Positions 1 to 12,656 of a stretch of DNA of 64,000 nucleotides are shown here, one piece after another (position 1 is the first letter of the stretch; every line of letters starts with the position of its first letter). The DNA is from Anaeramoeba flamelloides (lineage: Eukaryota > Metamonada > Anaeramoebidae), in assembly GCA_027625915.1 (NCBI GenBank), contig JANTQA010000070.1, forward strand, positions 3,849,001-3,913,000. The letters are read 5' to 3'. The notes beneath the pieces were generated by a model, which saw nothing but the letters and a program-made list of their open reading frames with translations, was not told the DNA's origin and ran no database searches. The position numbers and the translations under genes are program-made.

Positions 1-249
1 ATATTGACTCATTTAGGAATTTTTTTTCAATATAAGCTTTCTTATTCTTATATTCTTAGATTTAAAAATCTATATCAACATTAAAATTTGATATTGATAA
101 AATTTCATGGTGGCTTTGGATTGACTGTATAAAGGATATTATTAGTCGTAAAAAAAGTAAGTTGATGAAAAATTATAATAATTTTATATTATTCGTTTTT
201 ATTTATAATCAAATTAATAAAATCGGTTGGAATTTTTGATATAATAATA

Positions 250-778
250 AATCCCATTCCAAAAATTTGGAAACAAAAACAAAAATAGATAAAAAAAAAA
301 ACTCAATTTATTGTATTTTCCCAAACCTAATATATAACAACATTTAAGTAACCCAGTATTAATGTTTTAATAAGTAAACATTTTAATCCAAATAAAAGAA
401 AAAAATTTAAAACTCAAAAATTAAAAATTGGTCTGTCCAAAATGATGAAACAAGTGGAACAAAAAATGTATTGGTTAATTTGTTGAAATTTCACCAACAA
501 TTGTTGATCGATCAAATGATAAGATAACAATCTACCAATTTTATATTATTTTCCAATTGAAAAAACTCAGCACTAAGCTTCTATGAACCATTGAAAAAAA
601 AAATTCAGATCTAACAAAACAGATTACCTAACTGGAATAACAAGAAATGAAAACAAAACAAAAAAGACTAAAAATGAAATTGTTTGTAAAATCATTATTC
701 TTTCCAAATTGGATTTAAAGTGTGGTATTGTTATTCTTTCGACTGTTTAAACTGTTTCCAAATTTTTGAAATGTGATT
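250..778 (+). repeat. TIR element (about 530 bp), copy A of a two-copy family
   Basis: A non-coding element with imperfect terminal inverted repeats of about 25 bp. The left end reads AATCCCATTCCAAAAATTTG and the right end, reverse-complemented, reads AATCACATTTCAAAAATTTG. A TA dinucleotide flanks each end, as expected of Tc1/mariner-type insertion. The interior aligns over its whole length with 54439-54970. Shared blocks include a stretch ending in GTTGATCGATCAAATG and the AAGTAA.CATTTTAATC block near 375. No transposase reading frame is visible, so it is probably a non-autonomous derivative. Confidence 0.7.
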
Positions 779-1528
779 TATTTATTGGTATTTATTTTTA
801 GAATTTTCGAATAATTCTTAATTGATCATTAATAAACTTGTTTATATCTTATAATTCATTTTTTAGGTAATTAGTAATTTCTAATCAATCTAATAAAAGG
901 GAAAAGACAACATCTTATACAAACATTTAAATAATCTAAATTGGGAATTGAGATATTTTTAAGGGTATTTTCCTCTATAAAAAGTATTATTGTCTCTATA
1001 TTTGATAATTTTAAAAAGGTTTTTTGTTTAAAATTAATTTTCTTTTTTCTCTATATTATTATTACCATTGAGGCCAGATTGAAAAAATCAACTAAAAAAT
1101 AATAATGAAAAAAGAATTACACTCACTTTTTATTTTCCAAAAAAAGAATAAAATATATAAAAAACTAATTATTAAATTTTAAAAAAATCTTTTAAATTTT
1201 TTTGTATTCTTATTATACTTTGTATGTGTATGGTTCAACAAAATTACTTAATACTTTGTTTCAAATTGGAAAGTTATTTGTAGTGATTTATCATAGCTTT
1301 AATGTTATTAAGTTAATATTTCATTGAAAATATTTTCTTTAAAAATGAAAAACAAAATATTTTTAAACAGCTATGAGAAAAAGAGCAAGAAAGTTAAAAA
1401 ATTAAAAAAAAAAACATAAAGAAATTTAAATTTTTAAAAAAAAAATTTTTTTTAACTGGGGGGGGGGTGAATAGGTTGGTAGTTATTTATAAAGAGGGAA
1501 ATTCTTGAATAGTTGCCATAATTTGTCT
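779..1528. other. Intergenic, no gene seen
   Basis: AT-rich sequence with no convincing reading frame. It has A- and T-runs and a short poly-G run near 1459-1467, which is rare in this base composition. No RNA gene was recognised. Confidence 0.6.
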
Positions 1529-1530
1529 TA

Positions 1531-1727
1531 CAGTCAGTTTCACTTTTAAGGGACAAACTTTCAACGAAATTTAAGGTACAAAAAATCTCAAATTAAGGCA
1601 CAAAATTTGGAATTTTTCTTTTTACAATTTATTGTTACTAGAATTTGAATTTTGTGCTTTAATTTGGGATTTTTTTTTGTGCGGTAAATTTCCTTGAAAT
1701 TTTGTGCCTTAAAAGTGAAACTGACTG
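1531..1727. repeat. Palindromic MITE (GGCACAAA family), copy 1
   Basis: A near-perfect palindrome starting CAGTCAGTTTCAC and ending GTGAAACTGACTG, with a TA duplication on both sides. Each arm carries three TTAAGGCACAAA-like boxes about 24 bp apart, facing inward to a short AT-rich centre. This copy has a few substitutions (GGGACAAA in the first box). A 62-codon minus-strand reading frame overlapping it is a by-product of the palindrome. Confidence 0.9.
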
Positions 1728-1730
1728 TAA

Positions 1731-4038
1731 TAAAGGTGTTTAAATATTTTAAACAATTAAAGATTAAATGATACACCTTACATAATTATTTTTTAATTCA
1801 ACTTAATCTGTAATATACCGATAGAAATTATAAGTGTTTCAAATCTAGAAAAAAAAATTCAAAATTTTAGATTGAAATATTTTCAATAAAGTCTTTCTTC
1901 AAAAAAAAATAGTAATTAAACATTTAATAAAATTAATCAAAATTATCAAAGTTTTTATAATTGCTATTAGTTTTTCCAAAGGTTCGTATACTTAGAAAAT
2001 GTTTTGAAGTAAAGAAGAAAAGAAATAAAAAGTTAAAATTGTAATTACTTCAAATACTAAAAAAAAATAAAAAAATAAAGATATATCCACTTAAAAGGTG
2101 CTTAAATCATCAAAGTGGTGTTTTGGAGTTGTTTATTGTCCAGAATTTGATAGAACAAAAAAAAAAATATTTTTTTTTATTTTAGTCTATTTCTTGAAAT
2201 TATGGAAAGGTTATAATTTTAGATATCATATTTATTAATCTCCGATTTTATTATGTTAATTTATTATGGATAATCTTTATTTCTGATTTTTGTTACTCTT
2301 TTATATTATTGAAATGTGTAGTAAAGTGCCTATATTTTTTTTTTAATTTAAGAAATAAACTGGAAATTAAAATATTTTCTTTTTATTATTTAAATTAAAA
2401 AAAACTTAAGAGTGGTTTTCCAAGAATTGAAATAATTTTATAAAATCTAGAATTTTACTCAATTTTTTCAAATCCTGGAACACCTAAGGATAATAGAAGT
2501 TTTTAATATAAGAAAGTAAATACTATTGTTATTATGTGATAATTATATTTCTTCTTCTTTCTCTTTTTTTTGATAAATTTTAGGTAATTTTGTCTTTTCT
2601 CAATAAATAAATTAATAAAATATTATTGATTTGAAACAAATTTAAAAAAATAGAGAAATAATAATAATAAATATCGTTAAATTTAATATTAGAGGTTATT
2701 GTAGATTTGCTGGAAAATTCCAGATTGTATTATTGATTATTGATTAAAAAGAATCGAATTAAAAAGTATTGCTTTAGGTTCTAAGTTTGAAAATTTACAG
2801 CTTTTAAGAAAGTATTTCGGGAGAATTTTTAATTCCATTCTTTGGTCCTTTTTCTCATATATTTTCATTTAATCATTAGAAAAAATAGATTTGCTCTGTT
2901 CTTTGAATCAAAAAATTATATTTTTACAAGTTTAAAATAATTATTGTATTTTTTTTTAGATATAGAGTAGATTTTAAATTCTGGGTTTTTTTGAACTTAT
3001 GTGTTTTTATTTTTAAAGTGTTTTTGGTGTACCCGTTGATAGACAATGATAATATTTCTAACTTCTTATCATGAAAATTCTTTTTTTTAATAATTCGGAA
3101 ATATTTTTGAATTTGGAACTTTTCAAAAATGAATTAAATACATGAACATTTAGAAAAAAAATAATTTCATTTCTGATGATAATATAGTACACCCAGGTGG
3201 TAGTTCAGTAATCATCTTGATTCCATAATTTTTCAATCCACACATATTGTAAAAAAAAATTATATCTCCTCATTATATTTTAAGAAGATTTTTTATATAT
3301 ATAATTTTTTTTCCCTTTTTCCCTTGGCTGAATATCTTGATATTCATATGAATATTTATTAGGGAGAAGGTCTAGTAGTATATTATTAATTCCTAGAGTA
3401 AAGGAAAACGGAAGATCTGGGTATCTTGGTAATAAAAAAAAAAAAAAGTAAATATAAAAAAGATCAAGGCTGGAACTACATAAGAACAAACCGAAGAGAA
3501 GGGTAATTACAATAATTAAAGAATCTCTCCGCCAATAAACATCCATAACCAACTACTGTATTGAATTAAATTAACTAGATGTGATGTGGTGTGTTATTCC
3601 ATAAGTTCTTAATTAAAATTAGAATTGGTTTTTTTGATTATTTTTCCCAATTATTAATTAATAATTTTTTTTTTACTTTCTTTTTCTTTTTTTCTTATCA
3701 CTTTTTTTTTTTTACTTTACAATTATAAACACAATTTACATCGGAAATTCCTTAAATCTTTGGAATACCTTGTATTCTAAGTTGAAATTTTCTCAAAAGA
3801 AATTTAATAGAAGAGAATATAGAGTAAAATTTGCAAATTTTCAATGTTTAGAATACCTGAAGATTCTTTTGTGATTACTAAAACCTTCGAAACCACATTT
3901 TAAAATTAAAGTCCGTGGATTATTAAGAGGCTGTGTGTTTATTATTGTTGAGTAGTCTTCACAAAATGTTCTACGATTTGATTAGTGAAGAAAAAAAAAT
4001 ACAATTATTATCCAATTTTCAAAATTCAGGATGTTTGT
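1731..4038. other. Intergenic, no gene seen
   Basis: AT-rich sequence with long A- and T-runs. A diverged TCTAGGTTTT-family palindrome is recognisable near 2405-2480 (GGTTTTCCAAG...TCCTGGAACACC). The 90-codon minus-strand frame at 3280-3552 is Phe/Leu-rich and comes from A-runs; it has no domain I recognise. Confidence 0.55.
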
Positions 4039-4039
4039 T

Positions 4040-4272
4040 TGAAACTATTAATTGCAAAATAAAAAGATCAAAATTTTCATTTAGCTTTCCAAGAAAACCA
4101 ACTACCCAAGAATTTAAAAATAAATAGTCATAGACCCGAATTCTGAAAGGAAAATTAATAATTTCAGTTGTTTATTAGAATTAAAATTTTGAAAATGTTT
4201 CCTAATTTAACAAGTCTTTTTTTGGAAAGATGAATGTATATTTTATTCGGTTTATTATGCAATAAATCGTAG
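4040..4272 (+). repeat. Dispersed repeat R2, copy 1
   Basis: About 230 bp aligning in the same orientation with 13965-14197. Shared blocks include AAATAAAAAGATCAAAATTT followed by TTCAT.TAGCTTTCCA, then TTTTGGAAAG.TGAATG, and a closing TTTATT.T.CAA.AAAT.GTAG. It is non-coding and diverged. In the second copy it directly follows repeat R1, so the two may be parts of one older element. Confidence 0.6.
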
Positions 4273-4275
4273 GTA

Positions 4276-5343
4276 AGATCTTCAAAATTTGGTTTTGAAA
4301 ATATTCTCCGTAGACTTGTGGCTGTAGTAAATAGAAATTTCAAAATTAAATATAATTAAAAAAATTTCTAAAAACACTTTTATAAATGTCAAGTATTTGT
4401 TTGGCTCTTTCTTTTTGATATTTCTGATTCTTTGTAAAGAGATTAAATATTTAATTAGTTTAGTGTTCTCAATTTTTAAGACAGTGAAATTTGTTTTTTT
4501 TACCATCATCTAATAACTTGGAAACTGTAATCTTTAATCTAGCGAAATGTATTTCTGTTTTTCAGACTTCATATTTGTTTAGTAGACAAACAACTCTCGA
4601 GAAGTTAAAATAAAATGATTAGATTACAATAAAAAAAAATGAAAACAAAAATCAGAACAATTAGAGATAATGACGAAAATTATGTTTTTTAATAATTTTT
4701 ATGAACTTTTTTCCCCTGCTTGTTCAATCTGTTCTCAAACGAAAGTTATAAGTGAAGGCTATCTTGGGTTCTGGAAAATTTACACTTAATACTTGGACCA
4801 AAAATTAAAAAATACTTTTTTCAAGATCATTTTGAGTTTAAATTTTTGAAAGAAAAATCACTCAACTAAATCTTCAAGGGTGAAGAAAGAGTTTCTTGAC
4901 TATCAAATGGAAAAAAATATATCTATTAACTTTTTTAATTTGTTTTTCTTCCATTCATAAGTTAAAAATCTTTCTAAATGTTCGACAACTTTTATTTGGA
5001 ACCGTTTTCTACATAAAAGTAAAAAAAAAATTTATAAAATATTTGATAGAGATCAAATAAGTAATTTCGAAAAAATTAGACCATTAGCAGATAAGTTTCA
5101 TTTTTAAATATCCTGAAATTTATTTTTGTTATGTGTTGGAATTCAAAAAAAAAATAATATAATCTTCAAAAATTGGAAATAATAATTTGAAATCAGCTTT
5201 TCAATCTTTAAAAGTCTTAGTTAGTGCTAGTGAGGTTGTTAAATTATTTTACTATTTGTAAAAGCCAAGAGATTTTTAAAGGGTTTTTTCGAAAACAAAA
5301 TCATTTTTTATTAATTCCATTTTAATTCAAATTTTCAAAACAA
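4276..5343. other. Upstream intergenic region of Rab1
   Basis: AT-rich sequence without a supported gene. I could not recognise a promoter element. Confidence 0.5.
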
Positions 5344-5786
5344 ATGAACCCAGAATACGATTATCTTTTTAAACTTTTACTTATTGGTATGTGTTTATGA
5401 TCCTGTGTTTTACTTTACTTTAATCCATCCTATTTTTTTAATTTAGTACTTATCCTCTCCTTGTTTTTTTTTTTTTTTTTTTTTTATTATTTTTTCTTTT
5501 TTTCTTTTTCTTATTGTTTTATTAGGTGATAGTGGTGTTGGAAAATCTTGTCTTTTGTTACGTTTTGCTGTAAGTTCCGAAGACTCCCTTTTGAGAGTTT
5601 TTTTTATTCAGGATATTCCTCTTTTTCTTTTTTTTTTTATTTATTTATTTATTTTTTTTTTTTTTTATTTTTATTAATTTTTCTTTTCTTTCTTATTTTT
5701 ATTTTAATTTTTTCTTTCTATTTCATTAAAGGATGACACATACACAGAAAGTTATATCAGTACAATTGTAAATTTTTTCCTTAATT

Positions 5787-5818
<32 letters not shown>

Positions 5819-6530
5819 TTCAACAATTCTCTTGCTAAACCAAATTTATTTTCCTTTTGTTAAAAAACAGGGTGTAGATTTCAAAATTAGAACAATTGAT
5901 CTTGATGGTAAAACAGTTAAACTCCAAATTGTAAATATTTCCTTTTGATTTTTTCTTATTTTTCAAACAATTTTTATGTCCAATTAACCTTTTTCTTTAC
6001 TTTTTTTTTATTTTTATTTTATTTTTCTTTTTATTTTTTTTTTAATTTTTATTTGCCTTGACTCTGCCTTTCTCCAATTAATTAAACTTTTTAAAAAAAA
6101 ACCAAAGTGGGATACTGCAGGACAAGAAAGATTCAGAACAATTACATCTTCATACTATAGAGGAGCCCATGGAATTATTGTTGTATATGATACCACCGAT
6201 CTTGATTCCTTCAATAACGTTAAGACATGGCTCCAAGAAATTGATCGATATGCAAGCGAAAATGTAAACAAACTTTTAGTTGGTAACAAATCCGATCTTG
6301 TCTCAAAAAGAGTTGTTGAATATGAAACAGCCAAATCACTCGCCGACCAACTCGGTATTCCATTTATCGAAACCTCTGCAAAAAATTCTTCCAACGTCGA
6401 AGAAGCATTTATTTTAATGGCAAAGGAAATTAAAAAAAGACAAATGACAACAAACAACGACAACGTTCAACAAACTAGAAGTGTAAAGGTTTCTGGTTCC
6501 AAAGTAGAAAAAAAATCAGGATGTTGTTAA
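5344..6530 (+). CDS. RAB1: Rab1/Ypt1 family small GTPase, five exons
   Basis: This small GTPase recruits tethering factors for ER-to-Golgi vesicle traffic and acts on ER and Golgi membranes. Exons by frame and GT-AG sites are 5344-5386, 5526-5569, 5732-5767, 5871-5930 and 6108-6530, giving about 201 residues, the usual Rab length. All G boxes are present: P-loop GDSGVGKSC (residues 15-23), switch I ending [22 protein letters not shown] with switch II, GNKSDL, and ETSAKNS. The C terminus is KKSGCC, a double-cysteine site for geranylgeranylation. The start [15 protein letters not shown] matches Rab1 proteins, and the effector-loop sequence favours Rab1 over Rab8. The four introns (139-177 nt) are very T-rich and donors run GTAAGT, GTATGT or GTAAAT. 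Two acceptors are AAAG rather than a T-tract plus CAG. No defect is visible. Confidence 0.97.
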
Positions 6531-8305
6531 GTTATTTGGATTTTTACACAATGACTATGATTTAAATAATAATGGGATGAGAATTATTTATTTTTTTTTT
6601 TCCTTTTTTTTTTATTTTTTCACCTTTCTTTCCTTCTTATTTTCATATCTTTTTACAAATTATTTAAATAATTTTTTTAATTTCTTTATTAATAATTACA
6701 AAAATATTAATATTTACAAAAAATATAAAATCACTTTTTGTAACTGAGTGAAAGATATTTTGAAATATTCAATAATAATTATCAAAAATCTAATATTTAT
6801 TCTTAATACTTTACATTAATAATATTTTTTTTTTTTAATTTTTTTTAATTTTGAAATTTCTATTTACTGCTGCCAAAAGTCTACCGAGAATATTTTCAAA
6901 ATCAAATTTTGGTGCTGATATCTATTTTGAAAAAGTTGAAGACTTAAATAAGAATGGTCTTTTGGTAAAGAAAAAAAAATCATAAATTAGTTCATCAAAA
7001 AATTTTAACTTGTGATACGATCAAATAATTTTTTTTATTTCAAGAGTAGATTCAAAGTGATTTCTAATAGAATTTTGAAACATACGAAAGTAATCTATCC
7101 ACAACAGAGCCCAATCTTTGACTATTTTGTTCTCAATTGAAAATTAGATAGATTCCCTTAAGTTCAAAGGTTTATTAAATTCTTAATTTTATTAATTGTT
7201 TCAATTAAAATTCCAGTGGAAAAATTATAAAAAAAACAAAATAAGAAATAAAAAGAACTTTTAAGAATTATATTTCTTTTCTGTTGACATAAAAGTGAAA
7301 AAAATATTTCTAAAAATTCCACCTTCAAATTCCAAATTTTTTAAATAGTAGCATACTACAAAATTCGACCTTCCAAGAATTATTGTTCGTATATTCAAAA
7401 TCGGGAGGGGTTTTTGAGATCTTAAAAACTTTTAATTTCACATTTCCTATTTTCAAAGTTCGGTTTGATATTGAGAAATCAATAGTACCTATGTGTACAA
7501 ACAAAAATTTTTTTTTGATAATTCTGAATATAAAGTTTTTCTGAAGAAAATTAAAGTTTGCAAACCTACCATTTAAAACAATTTGAAATATAGGAATTTT
7601 TCCTGATAATTTGATAAAAAATCTTGTATATTAGTTAATTTTATATTAAGAGAAATATACATCGATTTTTTCGATCTGGAAAAAATAAATAAAAAGTATT
7701 TTTAAAATTACAAAAAAAAAAAAAAAAACATGATAGAATACCAATTATGTTATAAGAAGTTATTATTATTTGCGGGGACAATGAAACAAATCAAGTTATT
7801 TAAACATTACAAACCTATAACAAGTGTGATCTTTAAATGATTAATGTTGTTAATTAAGGATTCTGAAATGATATTCATTTGTTAAGGGTCTATTCATTTA
7901 AAATTAATTTGCTCCATACTCAAGGGATGATTTGAGACCTAAAAAAGGGTATTGTTAAATAGCAATTCTTTCAATTGACAAAATTTAAAATAACAAAAAA
8001 AAAATTTCATTGGACCTCTTTGACAAAAAAGTCAATTATTGAAAAATTCAAGTTTAAAAGAGTTCTCAATTTCAAATAATTCAAAAAAAAAAAAAAAAAA
8101 TCATCTTTTCTCATTTTCTAATACCAAATGGTTAAATTTCTTTAATTAAAAACAAATTGCTTTCTTAAAATAGGCAATCAATTTAATTCGATTTTATCTA
8201 ATTTGTGGTTATTGTACAACCCTCTAAATTTGACCAAGTAAGGATTATGTACTATTCTTTTAAATAAAAATCACTCATTTGAAAAATGAAAAAAAAGAAA
8301 GAAAA
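6531..8305. other. Intergenic, no gene seen
   Basis: The 3' flank of Rab1 begins with T-runs and AATAAT-type signals. The rest is AT-rich with no supported reading frame or RNA gene. Confidence 0.5.
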
Positions 8306-8309
8306 AATC

Positions 8310-8595
8310 GCTGAAATCTCAAAAAGCTCCAAAGAGCGACACTTTAAAACTGAACATTATTGTTTTCAAAATTGTATATTCTAAACATTCTAATTGGAAA
8401 TTGAGTGTTGCTCTTTGGCACTCTTTTCTAAAAATGTCCTCATCTTTAGTTGTTGATTTTTGGAGATCGATCATACTCCATCCGTTAGTTTTTGATTGGT
8501 GTTAGGTCTTCATAAAAATAATAAAAAATTTTAATCCATTTCAGAAGAAAAAATTTCACAGTAATGACTTCATCCTCAATCTAGAAAATGGTGTT
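8310..8595 (+). repeat. Dispersed repeat R4, copy 1
   Basis: It aligns with 52855-53140 in the same orientation. Shared blocks are ATCTCAAAAA..TCCAAAGA, TTG.TCTTTGG..C.TTTT and TTTTAATCCATTT.AGAA. It also holds an internal inverted pair around CTCCAAAGAGC and GCTCTTTGGCA. It is non-coding and diverged. Confidence 0.5.
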
Positions 8596-8917
8596 TATTT
8601 TTCTTTTATCATTATCACTTTTCTTAGGAAGGTGAAAGGATTTAAATTGCTTAAAATTACTTCTTGATCTTTAATTGAAAAAAATTGACTAATATTTATT
8701 TTTCAATTTCCATTTTTGATATTTTTAAAAAAGAACTTTCAAAATATTACATTTCAAATAAGAAGATATCCCAATCAACTTATTTTTTTTTCATTGCTTT
8801 TTATTTTGAGTTACAAAATTCTTTCTTCATAACTGTGTAAAAAAAATCACAAAAAAGTAGATGAAAAAAAAATTCAAAATTTTTATGGTTATTATTAGTA
8901 TTTAGTTTATTAAAAAA

Positions 8918-9408
8918 CAATTATCATGGTTAATATAATACATTCACAATTACTCTAATTCATCTTTCAAAATATAATATGTGGTTTTTTTTATTATTGT
9001 ACCAATGGAACATCCAATTCACTACCTAGTAGTATAACTATTTTCAAATCAATTTTATAAGTAAATTCCTTGAGATTCTACAGTAAATTTTTAATTATGA
9101 ATGTAATTAGTTGAAAATTTTCCTAATTTTCTAAATTTTTTTGATTTTTTTGATTTTTTTCTGAGAGACAAAAATTTTTTTAAAAAATTAACTCTATTTT
9201 TGGAAATAAATTTTTCAATTTGATCCATTCATTTTTAGAATTTTTTTTGAAATAATAGAACTTTAAGAAACCAAATCCATATTTAATTAGAGCTTGTTGT
9301 TAGTTTCTTTGATCCTTTAATGTTTAGGTCTTCTATTACAGAAAAAAAACGTATTTTATTTTGAAATACCGATTATAGTGTTGGGAACTCATTATTTTGA
9401 TAACAGGA
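8918..9408 (-). repeat. Tc1/mariner-type TIR element, 480-bp family, copy 1
   Basis: About 490 bp aligning with the reverse complement of 31581-32059. Shared blocks include the TAGTTGAAAATTTTCCTAAT segment, TTAACTCTATTTTTGGA and AATAGAACTTTAAGAAAC. The right end ATTATTTTGATAACAG corresponds to the family terminus TTATTTTGACTACAG. The left end has decayed. No transposase frame is visible. Confidence 0.65.
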
Positions 9409-9532
9409 TACAAATGATTAATTGATCTAAATTGTATAATTTTTTGATGAACCTACTTTGTGATTAAAATATGTTTTTGTTTCAACAAATATGTTATCAA
9501 TTTAACAAATTCTGTAAAAACCTTGACATTAG

Positions 9533-9604
9533 AGTTTTACAAAAACTTTTTTTTTTAGGTTTTTGTGTTTTAAATGAAGATTCTAGTTTTTCTGTAAAAC
9601 TCTT
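9533..9604. other. Hairpin upstream of eL18
   Basis: AGAGTTTTACAAAAAC pairs with GTTTTTCTGTAAAACTCT across a short loop. It lies about 95 bp before the eL18 start codon. It could be a small MITE remnant or a structure in the promoter or 5' UTR; the sequence alone cannot decide. Confidence 0.4.
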
Positions 9605-9698
9605 TGTCACATGTTTAAACTGCCATCCAACTCAAAAACTTCTTCCTTAAATAAGATGAAGAGAATTCATTTTTTTTTCATAGGCTCTTATTTCAAAA

Positions 9699-10517
9699 AT
9701 GGGAATTGATATCAAGAACAAACATAAACGAAAAGTTGTAAGAAAAAACACCAAAGGAACTGACAACTATCTTGCTTTATTAATTAAACTCTATAGATTC
9801 TTGGCAAGAAGAACAAACTCCAAGTTCAACAAAAGAATTTTAAAAAGACTTTGTCTTTCAAAAACAAACAGACCACCAGTCTCTGTTTCTCGAATTGCAA
9901 GAAAGATGAAAATGGTAAAAGGAGAAGGAATGATCGTTGTAGTTGTTGGAACAGTCACAAACGATGAAAGGTTCTTTACCGTACCAAAAATGTCCATTTG
10001 TGCTCTTAAGTTTACAAAAACTGCCCGTGCAAGAATTACCAAAGCTGGAGGTAAATTTTTAATTCAAACAAAAAAAGAAAAGAATTTTTTTTCTTTTTTT
10101 ATAGTTTTGCTTTCTTTTTTTTTTTTTTTTGACTTTTTTTTTAGATAGCTTGTTCTGTTTTTTATTTTTCTCAGTTCTTTTGAGTTATTGTCTTTTTCTT
10201 TGTAAAATATTCAATCCCCAAAAATAATCAATCCCAATCCTAAACTTTCAAATCACTCAAAAAACAACAATAAAAATAAACTAAAACAAATAACAAACAA
10301 AAAAGGTGAATGCTTAACCTTTGATCAATTAGCGCTTCTTAGGCCAAAAGGATCAAACACCGTTCTCTTAAGAGGAAGGGTTAAGTCAAGAGAAGCTGTA
10401 AAACACTTTGGTGCAACTGGTATCCCAGGAAGCCATGCTAAGCCACATGTCAGAAGCAAAGGAAGAAAATTTGAAAAAGCAAGAGGAAGAAGAAAATCTA
10501 AAGCTTTCAAAGTTTAA
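9699..10517 (+). CDS. RPL18: 60S ribosomal protein eL18 (L18e), two exons
   Basis: A structural protein of the large cytosolic ribosomal subunit. Exon 1 is 9699-10050 and exon 2 is 10306-10517, giving about 187 residues, the normal length. It begins [17 protein letters not shown], the universal eL18 start, and contains [13 protein letters not shown] and [10 protein letters not shown]. After the phase-1 intron come [50 protein letters not shown] and the basic tail [11 protein letters not shown]. The intron has donor GTAAAT and acceptor AAAAG. Its first half is T-rich and its last 100 nt are A/C-rich, so the acceptor has no adjacent polypyrimidine tract. Just upstream, TTTTTTTTCATAG before GCTCTTATTT could be the end of a 5'-UTR intron. 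Overlapping frames at 10325-10691 on both strands are shadows. Confidence 0.97.
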
Positions 10518-12656
10518 AATACTAAAACATAAACGAATTCTTGACTTTATTTTTTGTTTTTTTGTCTTCTTGCCTTCACTCAACCATTTAAAAAGACTAA
10601 TTGTTAACTTTCTTTTCTTAAAAAATTCAAAGAAAAAATTTATCTTTTTATTGGGTTTTGGTGCTTGAACTTTTAAAAAGAAAAAAAACAAATTTTATCA
10701 AAAAAATATCTAGATAACAAACAAGACAAAGTATAAAATCACAAACAAACAAAATTTTCTTTTTTAATTGTTTTTATTCCGCACAATGTCAGAACTTTTG
10801 TTTATTGAATTATTCTGAACTAGAAATACAAATTATGAAGATTGAGTATCCCTTTCATTTATTTTAACAGAGAAATTGATCAAACAGTTACAGTAAATTT
10901 TGAATTTGGATTTCAAATGTTATTGAAAGCAACAATAATGGGCTGTAAAAAAAAAGTAGATTTTTAATAATCATAAATCTTTCTTCAGGGATCAGTCTTC
11001 CACAACAACAAGTACAAAATTTTAAAATATGTTATATAATGATATTCTCTCTAAATACAAATTTTGTAGATTCGAAGTGTCAAAAACTTTTGATCGACTC
11101 AGAAACTCAGAAAAGAAAATTTTTTTTAGTTAGGCCAATTGTTTTTTTCCAATTTTTCTTGAAAAAGAAAATTATTTAATTGAATTTATTTCTTACTTTA
11201 TAAAAAGTTTCTACCGTGTTTATTATGATTTATATTATGATTACAAGATAATAGTTTTTTTTTTTAATAAATATTATGAAAAGAATTTTATTTTCAATTT
11301 TGAGATAATTCTTTTGGTTAACAAAAAAAATTAATTTATTCAACAGATTGAAAAAATAATTTTATTATTTTAAGAATGGTTTTTATAACGGTTAAAGTTT
11401 TAAAGTCATTCGCAAAATTTACTCAGAAAATGTGTTTTTGTTCTAATATGAAATTTGATTTTTTCAATATATAATTTTCGAAAAGATATTTTGGGGAATT
11501 TTGTAATTTTATCTTCAAAATTCAAAATCAATTTTATTATTCTAAAAATGATTTAAATTTTTTTCTCATGATTCTTGGAAATGAATCAAAATAATTCTTT
11601 AAAAAAAGTTTTAAAAAAGGAATTTTTTTTTACATTTCTTTTTTCCTATTTAAAAAAAGAGAAAATGACTTTTTTAAAACCTAAAAGAATAATTTCCGAT
11701 ATACTTTAGAGAACTATAGTCCATTGATAAACTTTTGTTAAACTTGTATCAAATTTTCATTTATTGAATCACTTGAATTTCAAATATTTTTATTATTTGG
11801 GATTGTAATTAAAATATTAATCTAAGAAAAATCATTAAAAAATAATAACAAAAATTTCTTTCAAAATCCAGACTTTTCCACCTAAAATGAAAAATAATTT
11901 TTACCATTTTCAAGAATTAACCAAATTGGTAATACTAATAATTGGTTACTTTTTTTCATTTTATATTGTAAATATGTAGATTTTGGAACTCGGAAAATGA
12001 CTCAAATTAATAAATTATAAAAATGTGGTTGACCTTTATATTTTGAGAGTCAAAAAACTAATTAAAAAAAAATGGGGGATCTTGGCAAGAAGATTCCCTT
12101 TTATTAAAAAAAAAAAATCTAGTAATGTAACTAGCTCATGTTATTTTCTTTTACCTATCACAAAAATTAAACTCGTCTAAACATATTAGTTTACTGTTTA
12201 AATAAAAGAAAAAAAAACAAGAGGGTGATAACAACATATAAACGAGAAATGGGGTTCTTGGAATAAATTTTCAAAAATAATTATTAATTTATTGTAAGGT
12301 TAAATAGTAATTTTTTTACAAAACAATGAGCAAAAATCTTTTTTTTTTTTTGAATTTTACAAGAAAATCATTTTATCTCATCAAATTTATAATTATAATT
12401 AAATTTACTCCAGAAAAGGTTTTTAATATTTTTGTATCTTTGGGATTAATCAAAGACCTAACCTCAAAACTGAATACCAATATGAACAATGTGTGTTTGG
12501 ATGTGTATATTAAGATCTTTCAATTTACAAATCTGGAAAAAGAAAGAAAAGAAAAAAAAACAAGTTAAAATTATATTATCATAACTATCAATAAAAAAAA
12601 ATAGAAATTACTAGTTAGATAAAATTATAACTTTATTTTCCTTGTATATTTGTTAT
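10518..12656. other. Intergenic, no gene seen
   Basis: AT-rich sequence. 11070-11125 contains TTTTGATCGACTCAGAAACT, which reappears inverted at 47945-47997 (TCTGAGTCTCTGAGTAGATC), so a small dispersed repeat is present. The 80-codon frame at 12326-12568 has no recognisable domain and lies in low-complexity sequence. Confidence 0.5.

Noticed and set aside
1531-1727. CRISPR array from repeated GGCACAAA boxes
   Set aside because: The boxes are part of a palindromic transposon in eukaryotic DNA, have no unique spacers and no cas genes.
10325-10691. Frames on both strands over eL18 exon 2
   Set aside because: Exon 2 of eL18 is unambiguous in its own frame; these are overlapping shadows.
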